In this document: one piece after another, positions 17,013-26,080 of the stretch | Position numbering within the stretch: position 1 is the stretch's first letter | Layout: each line of letters opens with the position of its first letter | Assembly: GCF_042680685.1 (NCBI RefSeq) | Contig: NZ_JBHUEA010000002.1 | Coordinates: 124,001 to 188,000, forward strand | Reading direction: 5' to 3' | DNA: 64,000 bases | Source of the DNA: Amnibacterium endophyticum | GTDB taxonomy: Bacteria > Actinomycetota > Actinomycetes > Actinomycetales > Microbacteriaceae | Program-made: the position numbers and the translations under genes | The notes under the pieces: generated by a model | The model's database searches: none | Told to the model about the DNA's origin: nothing | What the model saw: only the letters and a program-made list of their open reading frames with translations

Positions 17013-19418
17013 ATGGAAGCGCCATCAGGAGGCTTCTCGAGCGGGAACCGGGAGGTGGCCGGGAGGACGCTGTCGCCCGTGCCACAGCAGGTCGCCCCTC
17101 GACGCCGCTCCTCGCGCGCCTCCGCGCTCCTCGGACTCCTCGCCATCGCGGTCGTCGCGGGGATGATCCTCGCCGTCTCCGTCGTGCCCGCCGTCGCCCT
17201 CGGCGGCCAGGCGGTCACGAACGGCGTCAAGGCCTTCGGGGACATGCCGGGCGACCTCGCCGTGAAGCCGCTCGACCAGAAGACGCGCATCTACGCGAAG
17301 GACGGCAGCAAGGAGGTGCAGATCGGCGCCTTCTACGCCCAGAACCGCGAGGTGATCCCCTGGTCGCAGATCACCCCCGCCGTCGAGGACGCGGTGATCG
17401 CCGGCGAGGACGTCCGCTACTGGCAGCACGGCGCGCTCGACCCGTACGGCATGGTGCGCGCCGCGATCGGCGACGTGCTCGGGCACCCCCTGCAGGGCGC
17501 GTCGACGATCACGCAGCAGTACGTGAAGAACGTCTGCGTGCAGCAGGCGGAGAGCCTGTCGACCACCGCGAAGGTCGACGCCGCCTACAAGGTCTGCACC
17601 GACACGTCGCTCGCCCGCAAGCTGCAGGAGGCGCGGTACGCGATCGCCGTCGAGAAGCGGTACACGAAGCAGCAGATCCTGCTCGCGTACCTGAACATCG
17701 CGGGCTTCGGCGGCCAGGTGTACGGCATCCAGTCCGCCGCCCGCCGCTACTACGACGTGAACGCCGACAAGCTGACGGTCGCGCAGGCGGCGAGCCTCGT
17801 CGCGATCGTGAACGACCCGCAGAACCTGCGCCTCGACATCTCCGGCAACCTCGCCGCGAACACCGCCCGCCGCGACTACATCCTCGGCGTCGAGGCGCAG
17901 CAGCACATGATCACGGCCGCCCAGTACGCCGCCGCGAAGGCGACGAAGGAGCAGCCGAAGATCACGACCTCGACCTCGGGGTGCGACACGACCGGCGAGG
18001 CCGGCTTCTTCTGCCGCTACGTCGTGAACACGATCCTCAGCGACCCCGCGTACGGCAAGACGCCCCAGGAGCGGCTCGACTCGCTCGAGACCGCCGGCTG
18101 GAAGATCGACACGACGCTGAACCTCAAGGTGCAGCAGGCGGCGCAGGCCGCCGAGGACAAGTACATCCCGAAGTCGTCGCCGTCGTTCTCGATCGGCGGC
18201 TCCGCGGTGTCCGTGCAGGTCGGCACCGGCCGGATCCTCGACATGGTCGAGAACAAGGACTACAGCGAGACCGGCAGCGCCACCTCCACCGCCGTGAACT
18301 ACAACGCGAACGCCGCGCTCGGCGACAGCAACGGCTTCCAGCCCGGATCGACCTACAAGCTCTTCACCCTGCTCGACTGGCTGGAGACCGGGCACAGCCT
18401 GAACGCCGTGGTCGACGGCTCGGGCCGCACCATCCCCGCCTCGCACTTCACCGCCTGCGGCGCCACCTACCAGGGCGACCCCTGGCACCTCCACAACGAC
18501 TCGACGGCGTACGACGGCCGCACCTCCGTGCTGCGCGCCACGGCCTACTCGATCAACGGCGCCTTCGCCTCCATGGCGGAGCAGCTGGACCTCTGCGACA
18601 TCCAGAACATCGCCTTCTCGATGGGCGTGGTGCCCGCGGACGGTGACATGAAGCCGGCGATGTACCTGCCCTTCGTCATCGGCGGCACCTACGGCGTCTC
18701 GCCGGTCTCGATGGCAGGGGCCTACGCCACGGTCGCGAACCACGGCGTGTACTGCGCCCCGATCGCGATCGACACGATCGTCGCGCCGGACGGCCACACG
18801 CTGCCCGTCCCCTCCGCCCGCTGCCACCGCGTGATCCCGGCGCCGGTCGCGAACGCCGCCGAGTACGCGCTGAAGACCGTGTTCCAGTACGGCACCGCGT
18901 CGGGCGACAACACCCCCGACGGCGTCTACGAGTTCGGGAAGACCGGCACCACGAACAGCGCGGTGCAGACCTGGGCCGACGGCACCTCGTCGAAGGCGAC
19001 CACCGTCGTCTGGGTCGGCAACAACGGCACCCTGCAGTCGCTGTGGAAGGTGAACCTGGGCTACTGCGCGGCCGGCGGCGGCACCTCCGGCTCCGTGCAG
19101 CGGCACTGCGTCTACAAGGCGATCCAGGAGGCGATCGACCAGCAGTACGGCGGCGCGACCTCGTGGGCGGCGCCCGACCCGCAGTACCTCGCGGCCGCGC
19201 ACGTCTCGACCGCGCCGTCGACGTCGACCTCCGGCCCGGGCTCGTCGGCGGCGACCCCGGCCGGGGGCGCGGGCACGACCGGCGCGGCCGGTGCCGCCCC
19301 GGTCGCGCCCGCGCCGCAGCCCAGCACCGCACCCGCGCCCTCGCCGTCACAGGCGCCCGCGCCCGCCGCGTCCGATCCCGCGTCGAACCCCGCGTCCTCC
19401 GCACCCGCGGGCGGCTGA
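17013..19418 (+). CDS. Class A penicillin-binding protein (bifunctional transglycosylase/transpeptidase)
   Basis: An 801-residue membrane-anchored cell-wall synthase. One membrane helix lies at about residues 37-62. The GT51 transglycosylase domain has the catalytic Glu in AGEDVRYWQHGALD (E132) and QGASTITQQYVKN. The transpeptidase domain has STYK (S446), SIN (S513) and KTG (K643). The C-terminal ~90 residues are a Pro/Ala/Ser-rich low-complexity tail. It polymerises lipid II glycan and crosslinks peptides outside the membrane. Several Cys residues lie in the extracytoplasmic part and may form disulfides. ATG 17013 lacks a clear ribosome-binding site; GTG starts further in (for example in LSPVPQQ, after GGGAGG) would also keep the membrane helix. 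Confidence 0.93.
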   Translation: MEAPSGGFSSGNREVAGRTLSPVPQQVAPRRRSSRASALLGLLAIAVVAGMILAVSVVPAVALGGQAVTNGVKAFGDMPGDLAVKPLDQKTRIYAKDGSKEVQIGAFYAQNREVIPWSQITPAVEDAVIAGEDVRYWQHGALDPYGMVRAAIGDVLGHPLQGASTITQQYVKNVCVQQAESLSTTAKVDAAYKVCTDTSLARKLQEARYAIAVEKRYTKQQILLAYLNIAGFGGQVYGIQSAARRYYDVNADKLTVAQAASLVAIVNDPQNLRLDISGNLAANTARRDYILGVEAQQHMITAAQYAAAKATKEQPKITTSTSGCDTTGEAGFFCRYVVNTILSDPAYGKTPQERLDSLETAGWKIDTTLNLKVQQAAQAAEDKYIPKSSPSFSIGGSAVSVQVGTGRILDMVENKDYSETGSATSTAVNYNANAALGDSNGFQPGSTYKLFTLLDWLETGHSLNAVVDGSGRTIPASHFTACGATYQGDPWHLHNDSTAYDGRTSVLRATAYSINGAFASMAEQLDLCDIQNIAFSMGVVPADGDMKPAMYLPFVIGGTYGVSPVSMAGAYATVANHGVYCAPIAIDTIVAPDGHTLPVPSARCHRVIPAPVANAAEYALKTVFQYGTASGDNTPDGVYEFGKTGTTNSAVQTWADGTSSKATTVVWVGNNGTLQSLWKVNLGYCAAGGGTSGSVQRHCVYKAIQEAIDQQYGGATSWAAPDPQYLAAAHVSTAPSTSTSGPGSSAATPAGGAGTTGAAGAAPVAPAPQPSTAPAPSPSQAPAPAASDPASNPASSAPAGG

Positions 19419-19432
19419 CGCGGCAGCGGGGC

Positions 19433-20170
19433 TCAGGCCGCGGCGCGGATCTGCTCGAGCGCCGCGGTGAGGGCGTCGAAGGCGGGGTGCGCCGGATCGA
19501 TGACGACCATGTGGTCGCCCTCGACCACCGCGACGGCGGCGTCCTGGCCGGCCTCGCGCGCCGCGGCGACGTAGGTGTCGGACTGGTTCATCGGCACGAC
19601 GTCGTCGCGGTCGCCGTGCACGATCCGCACGGGCCGCGACGGATCGATCCGTGCGATCGGGTCCGCCGCCGCGTAGCGGTCCGGATGCTGCGCTGCCGTG
19701 CCGCCGAGGAAGTCCGTGACGGCGCCGGAGCCGATCCCCTCCTCGTCCCCGAGCCGCAGGTTCAGCGCGCCCGCCAGGCTGACCGCGCCCGCGAGCGGCA
19801 GCACCGCGTCCGGGCGGGAGAGCGCCCAGACCGCGAGGTGCCCGCCGGCGCTGTGCCCCACGGTGACGACGGGGCCGAGGTCGAGGCCGCGGTCCGCCGC
19901 GACGGCGCCGAGCAGCTCGATCGCCGCGGCGACGTCGTCGAGGGTCTGCGGGTAGCCGCCGCCGTTCGGCAGCTGCCGGTACTCGATCTGCCACACGTGC
20001 CGGCCGCGCGCAACGAGCGCCTCCGCGAGCGGGGTCGGGCCGTCGAACAGCTCGGGCGCGCCCCGCCAGAAGCCGCCGTGGATGAGCACGACGGTGCCGA
20101 CCGCGTCCTCCGCAGGATGCAGCACCGCGTACCGCATCGGACCGTCCCCGTACTCGAACCGCTCCGTCAC
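19433..20170 (-). CDS. Alpha/beta hydrolase, prolyl-oligopeptidase/esterase-like
   Basis: A 245-residue hydrolase of the BD-FAE/kynurenine-formamidase-like type. LIHGGFWRG is the HGG-type oxyanion motif, VGHSAGGHLAVWA the nucleophile elbow, HGDRDDVVP the acid loop and VEGDHMVVID the catalytic His. It has no signal peptide. The GTG start at 20170 is preceded by TAGCGT at 7 nt, so the gene is probably leaderless. It converges on the penicillin-binding protein gene, with 14 bp between the stops. Likely acts on small acyl esters or amides; the substrate is unknown. Confidence 0.82.
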   Translation of the reverse strand: MTERFEYGDGPMRYAVLHPAEDAVGTVVLIHGGFWRGAPELFDGPTPLAEALVARGRHVWQIEYRQLPNGGGYPQTLDDVAAAIELLGAVAADRGLDLGPVVTVGHSAGGHLAVWALSRPDAVLPLAGAVSLAGALNLRLGDEEGIGSGAVTDFLGGTAAQHPDRYAAADPIARIDPSRPVRIVHGDRDDVVPMNQSDTYVAAAREAGQDAAVAVVEGDHMVVIDPAHPAFDALTAALEQIRAAA

Positions 20171-20311
20171 GGGCCGGACGCTACCCGCGACACGCTGCAC
20201 GCCGGCCGCCGCGAGCGCCTCCGATCCGCAGCCGTGCGATCCTCGACGCGTGCGCGTCGACGTCGAGCGGGAGCGCCCGCTCGACCCGTGCGCCGTCGTC
20301 CGGGCCGGTCG

Positions 20312-23300
20312 ATGGGGCTGCTGAGGCTCGCGCTCGCGGGGCTGTGGTGGCGCCGCGGGACGTCGGCGCTGCTGCTCGTCGTCGCGCTGTTCACGACGAC
20401 CGCGGCGGCCGCGGCGCCCTCCTACGCCGCCTCGGCGCGCGACGCGGTGCTGCAGGCGGCGCTGCTGCGCGCGCCTGTCGGCGAGCGCGGCACCGGCATC
20501 ACGGCCTCCACCACGGTGGTCGGCGAGCCGTCGACTGCCGCGCTCGAGGCGGCGGTGCGCGACGCGTTCTCCGGCCCGGCCCGTGCCGCGTACCCGAGGC
20601 CGGTGCTGGAGCTGTCGGTCGTGCAGCGGGCGGCGGACGCGCAGGCCGCCGGCGCCCCGTACGTCTCGGTGGTCGACCGGGCCGGCGTCTGCGACGCCCT
20701 CACGATCACCGCGGGGCGCTGCCTGCGCGAGTCCGAGCGCACCGGCGTCGTGATCGACGAGGCGACGGCCCGCGCGCAGCGCCTGCGGGTCGGCAGCACG
20801 ATCGGCGTCGCCGGGATCGGCCTCCGCGGCCCGACCGTCGACCTGAAGGTGGTCGGTATCGCGCGGAAGACGGACGCGAGCGCGCCGTACTGGTTCGGCG
20901 GGGACGACGCGAGCGGCCCGGTCGCGCTGCAGGTGTGGGCGCCGCGCTCCTACTTCAGCGCGCTCCGGGCGCAGCCCGGCGACCAGGTCACCGCCACGGC
21001 GGACCTCGCGCTCGAGACGGGCCGCGTGCACGCCGAGTCGATCGACGCGTTCTCGCGCTCGGTCGGCGGCGCCGTGCGCGCGCTGCGGTCCGCGCCCGGC
21101 ACCCCGACCGTCTCGACCGGGATCGACTCGGTGGTCTCCGCCGGGCTCGCGAGCAGCACGCTCGTGCTCGTCCCCATCGTCGTGACGATCGCCGAGCTGC
21201 TGGCTCTCGGCTGGTTCCTGCTGCACACCCTGATCGGCGGCGCCGCCGAAGCGCGCGGGGCGGAGGTCGCGCTCGGCAAGGTCCGCGGCCTGACCGGCGG
21301 CCGCACCCTGCTGCTGGTGCTGCTCGAGCCGACGCTGCTCCTCGCCGCCGCCGTCCCCCTCGGCGTGCTGATCGCCACCGCCGTGGAGCACGCGTTCGTC
21401 CCCGGCGTGCTCGGCGCGGACGTCGACGTGCGGGTCGGCTGGACGTCGTGGCTCGCCGCGATCGGCGCCGCCGCGGGCGGCCTGCTCGCGACCGCAGCCG
21501 CGAGCCTCGGCGTGTTCCGCCGCCCGGTGCTCGAGCAGTGGCGGCGCACCAGCCGGACGCCGTCGCGGCGCGGGCTCGTCGTCGAGATCGTCCTCGTGGT
21601 GCTCGCCGTCGCGGGCGTCGTGCAGCTGCGGCTCTCCGGCGCGCTCGCGGCCGGCAGCGCCAACGGCATCGCGCTGCTCGCCCCGATGCTGCTGCTCGTC
21701 GCAGGGGCGCTCGTCGCGAGCCGGCTGCTCGTGCTGCTCGCCCGCCTCGGGTTCGGCCCGACCCGCGCGACCGGCGCGGTCGCGGCCTTCGTGGGCCTGC
21801 GCCAGCTGGTGCGCCGGCCCGCGGGGCGCCGCACCTTCGGCGTCGTGGCCGTCGCGGTCGCCCTCGCCGTCTACGCGCTCAGCAGCGTCGTCGTCACCGG
21901 GGAGAACCGCGACCAGCGCGCCCTCACCGACGTCGGCGCCCCGACCGTGCTGCACATCGAGCCCGACCCGCGGACGGCGGCGCGCATCGCCTCCGTCGAC
22001 CCCGACGGGCGGTCGGCGACCGCGGTGGCGGAGGTCCCGATCGACGCCTCCACCTCCTCCGACCTGTTCGGCACCGGGGCGTCGACCACCGCCTCCCCCG
22101 TCATGCTCGTCGTCGACCCCGGCCCCTTCGCCGCCGTCGCCCACTGGCGCAGCGACTTCGGGTCCGCCCCGCTCGCGCGGCTCACGCGGCCGCTCGCCGC
22201 GCCCGCGCCGGCCGCGCCCCGCATCACCGGCACGGCGCTGCGCATGGCGGTCACGGGCCGCACCGTCCCCGACGGGCTCACCCTGCAGGCCGACCTCGTC
22301 GACCCGCGCGGCACGTCCGTCACCGCGGCCCTCGGCACGCTGCAGCCGGGGGCCCGCAGCTACACCGCGGCCGTCCCGGCCTGCGCGGACGGCTGCGCGC
22401 TGCGCCGGATCTACGTGACACGCTCGAGCCTCTCTGCCGGCCTGCTCACCGTGCGCTTCACCGTCACCGGCGCCGAGGGCGTGACCGACGGCGCACCCGC
22501 GCCCGCCAGGCCCGCGATCACGGCCGTGCGGTGGGCGCCGCTGAACCCGTTGCCGCCCGGGCAGGTCACCCCGGCCGAGCGTCTGGACACGACCTCCCGC
22601 GGGCTCGACGTCGCCGTCAACGTGTCCGGCTCACCCAGCCCGACCGCCCCGGGCTTCGGCGGCGTCGCGGGTGCTCCGGATGTCGTCCCGGGCCTCGTCG
22701 CGCAGGCGATCCGCGGCGGCGCGTCCTCACTCACCGTGCTGACGCCGGACCGCGCCGCGCTGCCCCTGCGACCCGTCGGCCAGGTGTCGGTGCTCCCCCG
22801 GGTCGGCGACGCCGGGGTCGTCGTCGCCCGTGACTGGCTGCTCGCCGCGTCCCCCGGCGGTGCCGCGCTCTCCCAGCCCGACCAGGTGTGGATCGGACCG
22901 GACGCGCCCTCCGACACCGTGCAGCGCCTCCGGGCCGCCGGGGTGCAGGTGCTCTCGATCGACCGGGCGGCCCAGCGGGCGCAGGTGCTCGCCGCTGAGG
23001 GGCCGGCGTTCGCCTCCGCGCTGATCCTCGCGAGCGGCGCGACCGCCGTGCTGCTCGCGGTCTTCGCCGTCGTGCTCGGTCTCGTGCTGCTCGCGCGGCG
23101 ACGGGTCTTCGAGCTGTCCGCGATGCGGGCGCTCGGCATCCGCCGCCGCAGCCTGCTCGGCACGCTGCTCGTCGAGCAGGCGGCGCTCGTGATCACGGCG
23201 ACGGCGACCGGCCTCGTGCTCGCGCTCGTCAGCGTGCAGCTGGCGCTGCCCGCGGTGCCGGCGTACGCGGACCAGCCGCCGTTCCCCGCGTTCGTCGTCG

Positions 23301-23431
23301 ACCAGCCGGTCGGCCTGCTGCTCGCGGTCGCGGGCGGGGTCGCCCTGCTGCTGATCGCCGCGGTCGCGATCACGGGCGCCGCGCTGGTGCGGAGCGCGTC
23401 GGTCGTGCGGCTGCGGGAGGCGGAGCAGTGA
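20312..23431 (+). CDS. FtsX-like ABC transporter permease (large, MacB/LolC type)
   Basis: A 1039-residue permease with an N-terminal membrane helix, a large extracytoplasmic domain, a central block of membrane segments (about residues 290-560), a second extracytoplasmic domain of about 330 residues, and a final three-helix FtsX-like block beginning near ALILASGATAVLLAVFAVVLG. This duplicated layout is usual for actinobacterial exporters or mechanotransmitters that work with paired ATPases. The GTG of the first ATPase gene overlaps its stop (GTGA). ATG 20312 has no strong ribosome-binding site. Substrate unknown; lipids, antimicrobial peptides or cell-wall factors are typical. Confidence 0.88.
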   Translation: MGLLRLALAGLWWRRGTSALLLVVALFTTTAAAAAPSYAASARDAVLQAALLRAPVGERGTGITASTTVVGEPSTAALEAAVRDAFSGPARAAYPRPVLELSVVQRAADAQAAGAPYVSVVDRAGVCDALTITAGRCLRESERTGVVIDEATARAQRLRVGSTIGVAGIGLRGPTVDLKVVGIARKTDASAPYWFGGDDASGPVALQVWAPRSYFSALRAQPGDQVTATADLALETGRVHAESIDAFSRSVGGAVRALRSAPGTPTVSTGIDSVVSAGLASSTLVLVPIVVTIAELLALGWFLLHTLIGGAAEARGAEVALGKVRGLTGGRTLLLVLLEPTLLLAAAVPLGVLIATAVEHAFVPGVLGADVDVRVGWTSWLAAIGAAAGGLLATAAASLGVFRRPVLEQWRRTSRTPSRRGLVVEIVLVVLAVAGVVQLRLSGALAAGSANGIALLAPMLLLVAGALVASRLLVLLARLGFGPTRATGAVAAFVGLRQLVRRPAGRRTFGVVAVAVALAVYALSSVVVTGENRDQRALTDVGAPTVLHIEPDPRTAARIASVDPDGRSATAVAEVPIDASTSSDLFGTGASTTASPVMLVVDPGPFAAVAHWRSDFGSAPLARLTRPLAAPAPAAPRITGTALRMAVTGRTVPDGLTLQADLVDPRGTSVTAALGTLQPGARSYTAAVPACADGCALRRIYVTRSSLSAGLLTVRFTVTGAEGVTDGAPAPARPAITAVRWAPLNPLPPGQVTPAERLDTTSRGLDVAVNVSGSPSPTAPGFGGVAGAPDVVPGLVAQAIRGGASSLTVLTPDRAALPLRPVGQVSVLPRVGDAGVVVARDWLLAASPGGAALSQPDQVWIGPDAPSDTVQRLRAAGVQVLSIDRAAQRAQVLAAEGPAFASALILASGATAVLLAVFAVVLGLVLLARRRVFELSAMRALGIRRRSLLGTLLVEQAALVITATATGLVLALVSVQLALPAVPAYADQPPFPAFVVDQPVGLLLAVAGGVALLLIAAVAITGAALVRSASVVRLREAEQ

Positions 23432-24361
23432 GCGCGCTCGTCGACGTGCGGCAGGCCGTCTGCATCCACCGCACCGCCGAGAGCGAGGTCGTCGCGCTGC
23501 GCGGCGCGGACCTCCACGTCGAGGACGGGGAGCTCGTCGCCCTCGTCGGGCCCTCCGGCTCCGGCAAGTCGACGCTGATGGCGCTGCTCGCCGGCCTGCT
23601 GCGGCCGAGCGCGGGGCGGGTCGAGGTGCTCGGGGAGGACGTCGGGCGGGCGAACGAACGGCAGCTGCTCGCGCTCCGCAGCACAGGGCTCGGGATGCTG
23701 ATGCAGGGGCCCGAGCGCAACCTGCTGCCCTACGCGTCGGTGCGGGCGAACGTCGAGCTGGCTGGGCTCGGATCGCGGATGCGCTCGTCCGCCCGCCGCC
23801 GCCGCGCGGACGAGCTGCTGGACGCGGTCGGGCTGACGTCGTCGGCGCACCGCTCCGTCCGCAGCCTCTCGGGCGGCGAGCAGCAGCGAGGCGCGTTCGC
23901 CCCGGCGCGCGTCGCGNNNNNNNNATCAGCAGGGTCTCGGCGTCCGCGACGTAGCCGCCCTCGCCGTTCTTCAGCGGGCCGAGCTGGCCGCGGCGCTCGT
24001 CGCCTCGCCCCGGCTGCTGATCGCCGACGAGCCCACCAGCCAGCTCGACCACGCGAACGCGCAGCGGGTCGTGGAGCTGCTGCGCGACGCGCGGGACCGC
24101 TGGGGCACGACCGTCGTCGTCGTCACCCATGACGCGGAGGTCGGCGACGGGATGGACCGCCGGCTCACGATGCGTGACGGGCGGATCGGCGCGGAGGCGC
24201 GGCGGGGCGAGCAGGTCGCGGTGATCGGGCGGGACGGCACGATCCAGCTGCCGCAGGAGCTCGCCGAGACCTTCCCGCCCGGCGGCCGCGCCCGCGTCGT
24301 GCGCCGCGGCGACCACATCGAGCTGCACCCGATCGCGCCGGGGCAGGAGGGGCCGGCGTGA
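23428..24361 (+). CDS. ABC transporter ATPase, frame broken by an assembly gap and foreign bases
   Basis: The N-terminal part shows Walker A GPSGSGKST and the signature LSGGEQQ; the C-terminal part shows Walker B LLIADEPTSQLD and the His switch VVVTHDAEVG. Between them lie 21 odd bases, nine sensible ones, 8 Ns and 59 more odd bases (23887-23983). Removing exactly the 21 bases and the 67-base N-containing segment restores one frame of 281 codons reading GEQQRVALAAALVAS, the normal family sequence. So the gene is probably intact in the cell. After the ATPase core comes a ~45-residue tail (VIGRDGTIQLPQEL...) resembling an AbrB-like swapped-hairpin domain. GTG 23428 overlaps the permease stop. 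Confidence 0.82.
23887..23983. other. Assembly gap (8 N) with flanking foreign sequence
   Basis: Bases 23917-23924 are N. The segments 23887-23907 and 23925-23983 do not fit the surrounding ATPase gene, while CGCGTCGCG (23908-23916) does. The 59-base segment reads cleanly on the minus strand as LGPLKNGEGGYVADAETLL, as if it were a fragment of another coding sequence. I do not recognise the parent protein. This looks like scaffold-joining debris more than biology. Confidence 0.75.
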
Positions 24362-25029
24362 CCGGGCCGATCGCGCTGCGCGCGGAGGGCGTCGGCCTGC
24401 GCCGGAGCGGCCGGACGATCCTCGACGGCATCGACCTCGTCGTCCCCGCGGGGCGCGCCGCGGCGCTGGTCGGGCCGTCGGGCTCCGGGAAGACGACGCT
24501 GCTGACGGCGCTCGCGGCCTTCCAGCCCATCGACCGCGGCACCGTCACCTACGACGGCCGCTCCGTCACCCCGGCGGGCCGCGACCCGTGGACGGGCCGG
24601 GTCCAGCTGGTGCACCAGGCGTTCGGCCTGCTGTCGCTGCTCACCGCCGCGGAGAACGTGGAGCTCGCCCTGCAGGGGCTGCCGGGCGAGCGCCGACCGC
24701 GTCGTCGGGCGGTCCGCGCCGCCGCGCTCGAGGCGCTGGGCTCGGTGGGGCTGACCGCCCGCGCCGACAACCTGGTCGAGGAGCTCTCCGGCGGGGAGCA
24801 GCAGCGCGTCGCCCTCGCCCGCGCCCTCGTCACCGGGCCCGACCTGCTGCTCGCGGACGAGCCGACGGCGCAGCTCGACCCCGCGAACCGCGAGCGGGTC
24901 ACCGACCTGCTGCTCGGCCTCACCGCCCGCGGCGTCACGGTCGTGCTCGCGACGCACGACCAGGAGCTGAGCGCGCGGTGCGACCCCGTCCTCGCGCTCC
25001 GCGACGGCGTGCTCGACCGGGCGCGCTGA
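24358..25029 (+). CDS. ABC transporter ATPase (MacB/LolD type)
   Basis: A 223-residue ATPase with Walker A VGPSGSGKTTLL, Q-loop LVHQAFGLL, signature LSGGEQQRVALARAL, Walker B LLLADEPTAQLD and the His switch LATHDQE. The length and LolD-like signature fit a partner of an FtsX-type permease. Its GTG start overlaps the stop of the first ATPase gene. Together with the two upstream genes it would form one complex with a heterodimer of ATPases, or the two ATPases may serve alternately. Confidence 0.93.
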   Translation: MTGPIALRAEGVGLRRSGRTILDGIDLVVPAGRAAALVGPSGSGKTTLLTALAAFQPIDRGTVTYDGRSVTPAGRDPWTGRVQLVHQAFGLLSLLTAAENVELALQGLPGERRPRRRAVRAAALEALGSVGLTARADNLVEELSGGEQQRVALARALVTGPDLLLADEPTAQLDPANRERVTDLLLGLTARGVTVVLATHDQELSARCDPVLALRDGVLDRAR

Positions 25030-25150
25030 CCCGGTGCCGCGCAGCGCGGTCGACCGGCTGCGGGCCGGGGCCCTCGACCTTCCTGACCGATCGGGCGCGC
25101 CGACCGCCCGCGCAGCCCGATCGCGCGCGGCACGGCGCTACGGTCGGGCC

Positions 25151-26080
25151 GTGCCGCGCACGCCGACGCTCGGACGGGCGTACTTCGCGCTTCAGGCGGC
25201 GATGGGCGCCGCCTGGTGGATCGCGGTCGCCGTGCTGCCACCGGTCCGGCTCGCGACCCTCGGCGACCTCGCCCCGCTCCCCGTGGCACTGCTCGACGTG
25301 CCGCTGTTCGTCGTCGGCTCGCTGCTCGCCGCGTCCGGGCTGCTCGTGGCAGCCCGGGTCGCGACGGGCTGGACCTGCCTCGTCGCGCTGCTGCTCGTCG
25401 GCTACAGCACGGTGACCGGACAGGCCGGCGCGGGCGCGGTGCTCATGGTCGCCGCCGCCGGCGGCTCGGTCACCGCCCTGCTCGCGCTGCTGGACCGCGG
25501 CGTCCCCGTCTCGCTCCTCCTGCGTGGACCGTTCCGCTTCCGCCCCGCCCGCGCCGGGCGTCGCCGCTCGGCGTACCTCGCGGCGACGCTCGCGCAGGCC
25601 GCGCTGTTCTGGGGCGTCCTGCTGATCGGGGTCCCCACGCTGCTGCTGCTCCTCGAGCAGCGCTGGGCCCTGCACGCGAGCTGGGGTGGCGGGATCCCGG
25701 TCGGCGCCGCCCTGCTCGTCGCTGCGACCGCGCTCGGCGTCGCTGCTGCGGCGGCGATGTCGCTGCGGGGCGAGGGGACCCCGCTGCCCGCAGCGACCGC
25801 GAACCGCCTGGTCGTCGCGGGGCCCTACCGCGTCGTCCGGAACCCGATGGCGGTCGCGGGCGTGCTGCAGGGCCTGGCGGTCGGCGCGATGCTCTCGTCC
25901 TGGTTCGTCGTGCTGTACGCGCTCGCCGGGGCCGTGCTGTGGCACGTCCTCATCCGGCCGCCGGAGGAGGCGGACCTGCAGCGCCGCTTCGGCACCGCCT
26001 ACCTGCGGTACCGGGCGCATGTCCGCTGCTGGGTCCCTGCAATCCGTCCAGATGGGGGCGCGCGGAGGACGGCGCCCTGA
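25151..26080 (+). CDS. Isoprenylcysteine carboxyl methyltransferase / phospholipid methyltransferase-like membrane protein
   Basis: About 309 residues with roughly eight hydrophobic segments. The C-terminal half has the ICMT/PEMT signature: VAGPYRVVRNPMAVAGVLQG followed by a helix pair and EADLQRRFGTAYLRYRAHVRCWVP. Such bacterial proteins are S-adenosylmethionine-dependent integral-membrane methyltransferases, with unclear substrates in actinobacteria. GTG 25151 is chosen because TACGGT stands exactly 6 nt before it, a leaderless promoter arrangement; a longer open frame begins at 25034 but its extra residues are low-complexity and Arg-rich. It overlaps the phospholipase gene downstream if that gene starts at 26052. 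Confidence 0.72.
   Translation: MPRTPTLGRAYFALQAAMGAAWWIAVAVLPPVRLATLGDLAPLPVALLDVPLFVVGSLLAASGLLVAARVATGWTCLVALLLVGYSTVTGQAGAGAVLMVAAAGGSVTALLALLDRGVPVSLLLRGPFRFRPARAGRRRSAYLAATLAQAALFWGVLLIGVPTLLLLLEQRWALHASWGGGIPVGAALLVAATALGVAAAAAMSLRGEGTPLPAATANRLVVAGPYRVVRNPMAVAGVLQGLAVGAMLSSWFVVLYALAGAVLWHVLIRPPEEADLQRRFGTAYLRYRAHVRCWVPAIRPDGGARRTAP

Noticed and set aside
17025..19202. 725-codon open frame on the minus strand, opposite the penicillin-binding protein
   Set aside because: Its sequence is Arg/Gly/Ala/Val-rich without motifs, and the plus strand encodes a complete penicillin-binding protein. Long opposite-strand frames are expected at this GC content.
19433..22144. Very long minus-strand frame running from the hydrolase gene into the FtsX-like permease
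   Set aside because: Only the first 246 codons (19433-20170) show hydrolase motifs; the rest mirrors the permease gene.
23925..23983. 59-base segment as a real gene fragment on the minus strand
   Set aside because: It abuts an N gap and its removal repairs the ATPase frame, so assembly debris is the simpler explanation.
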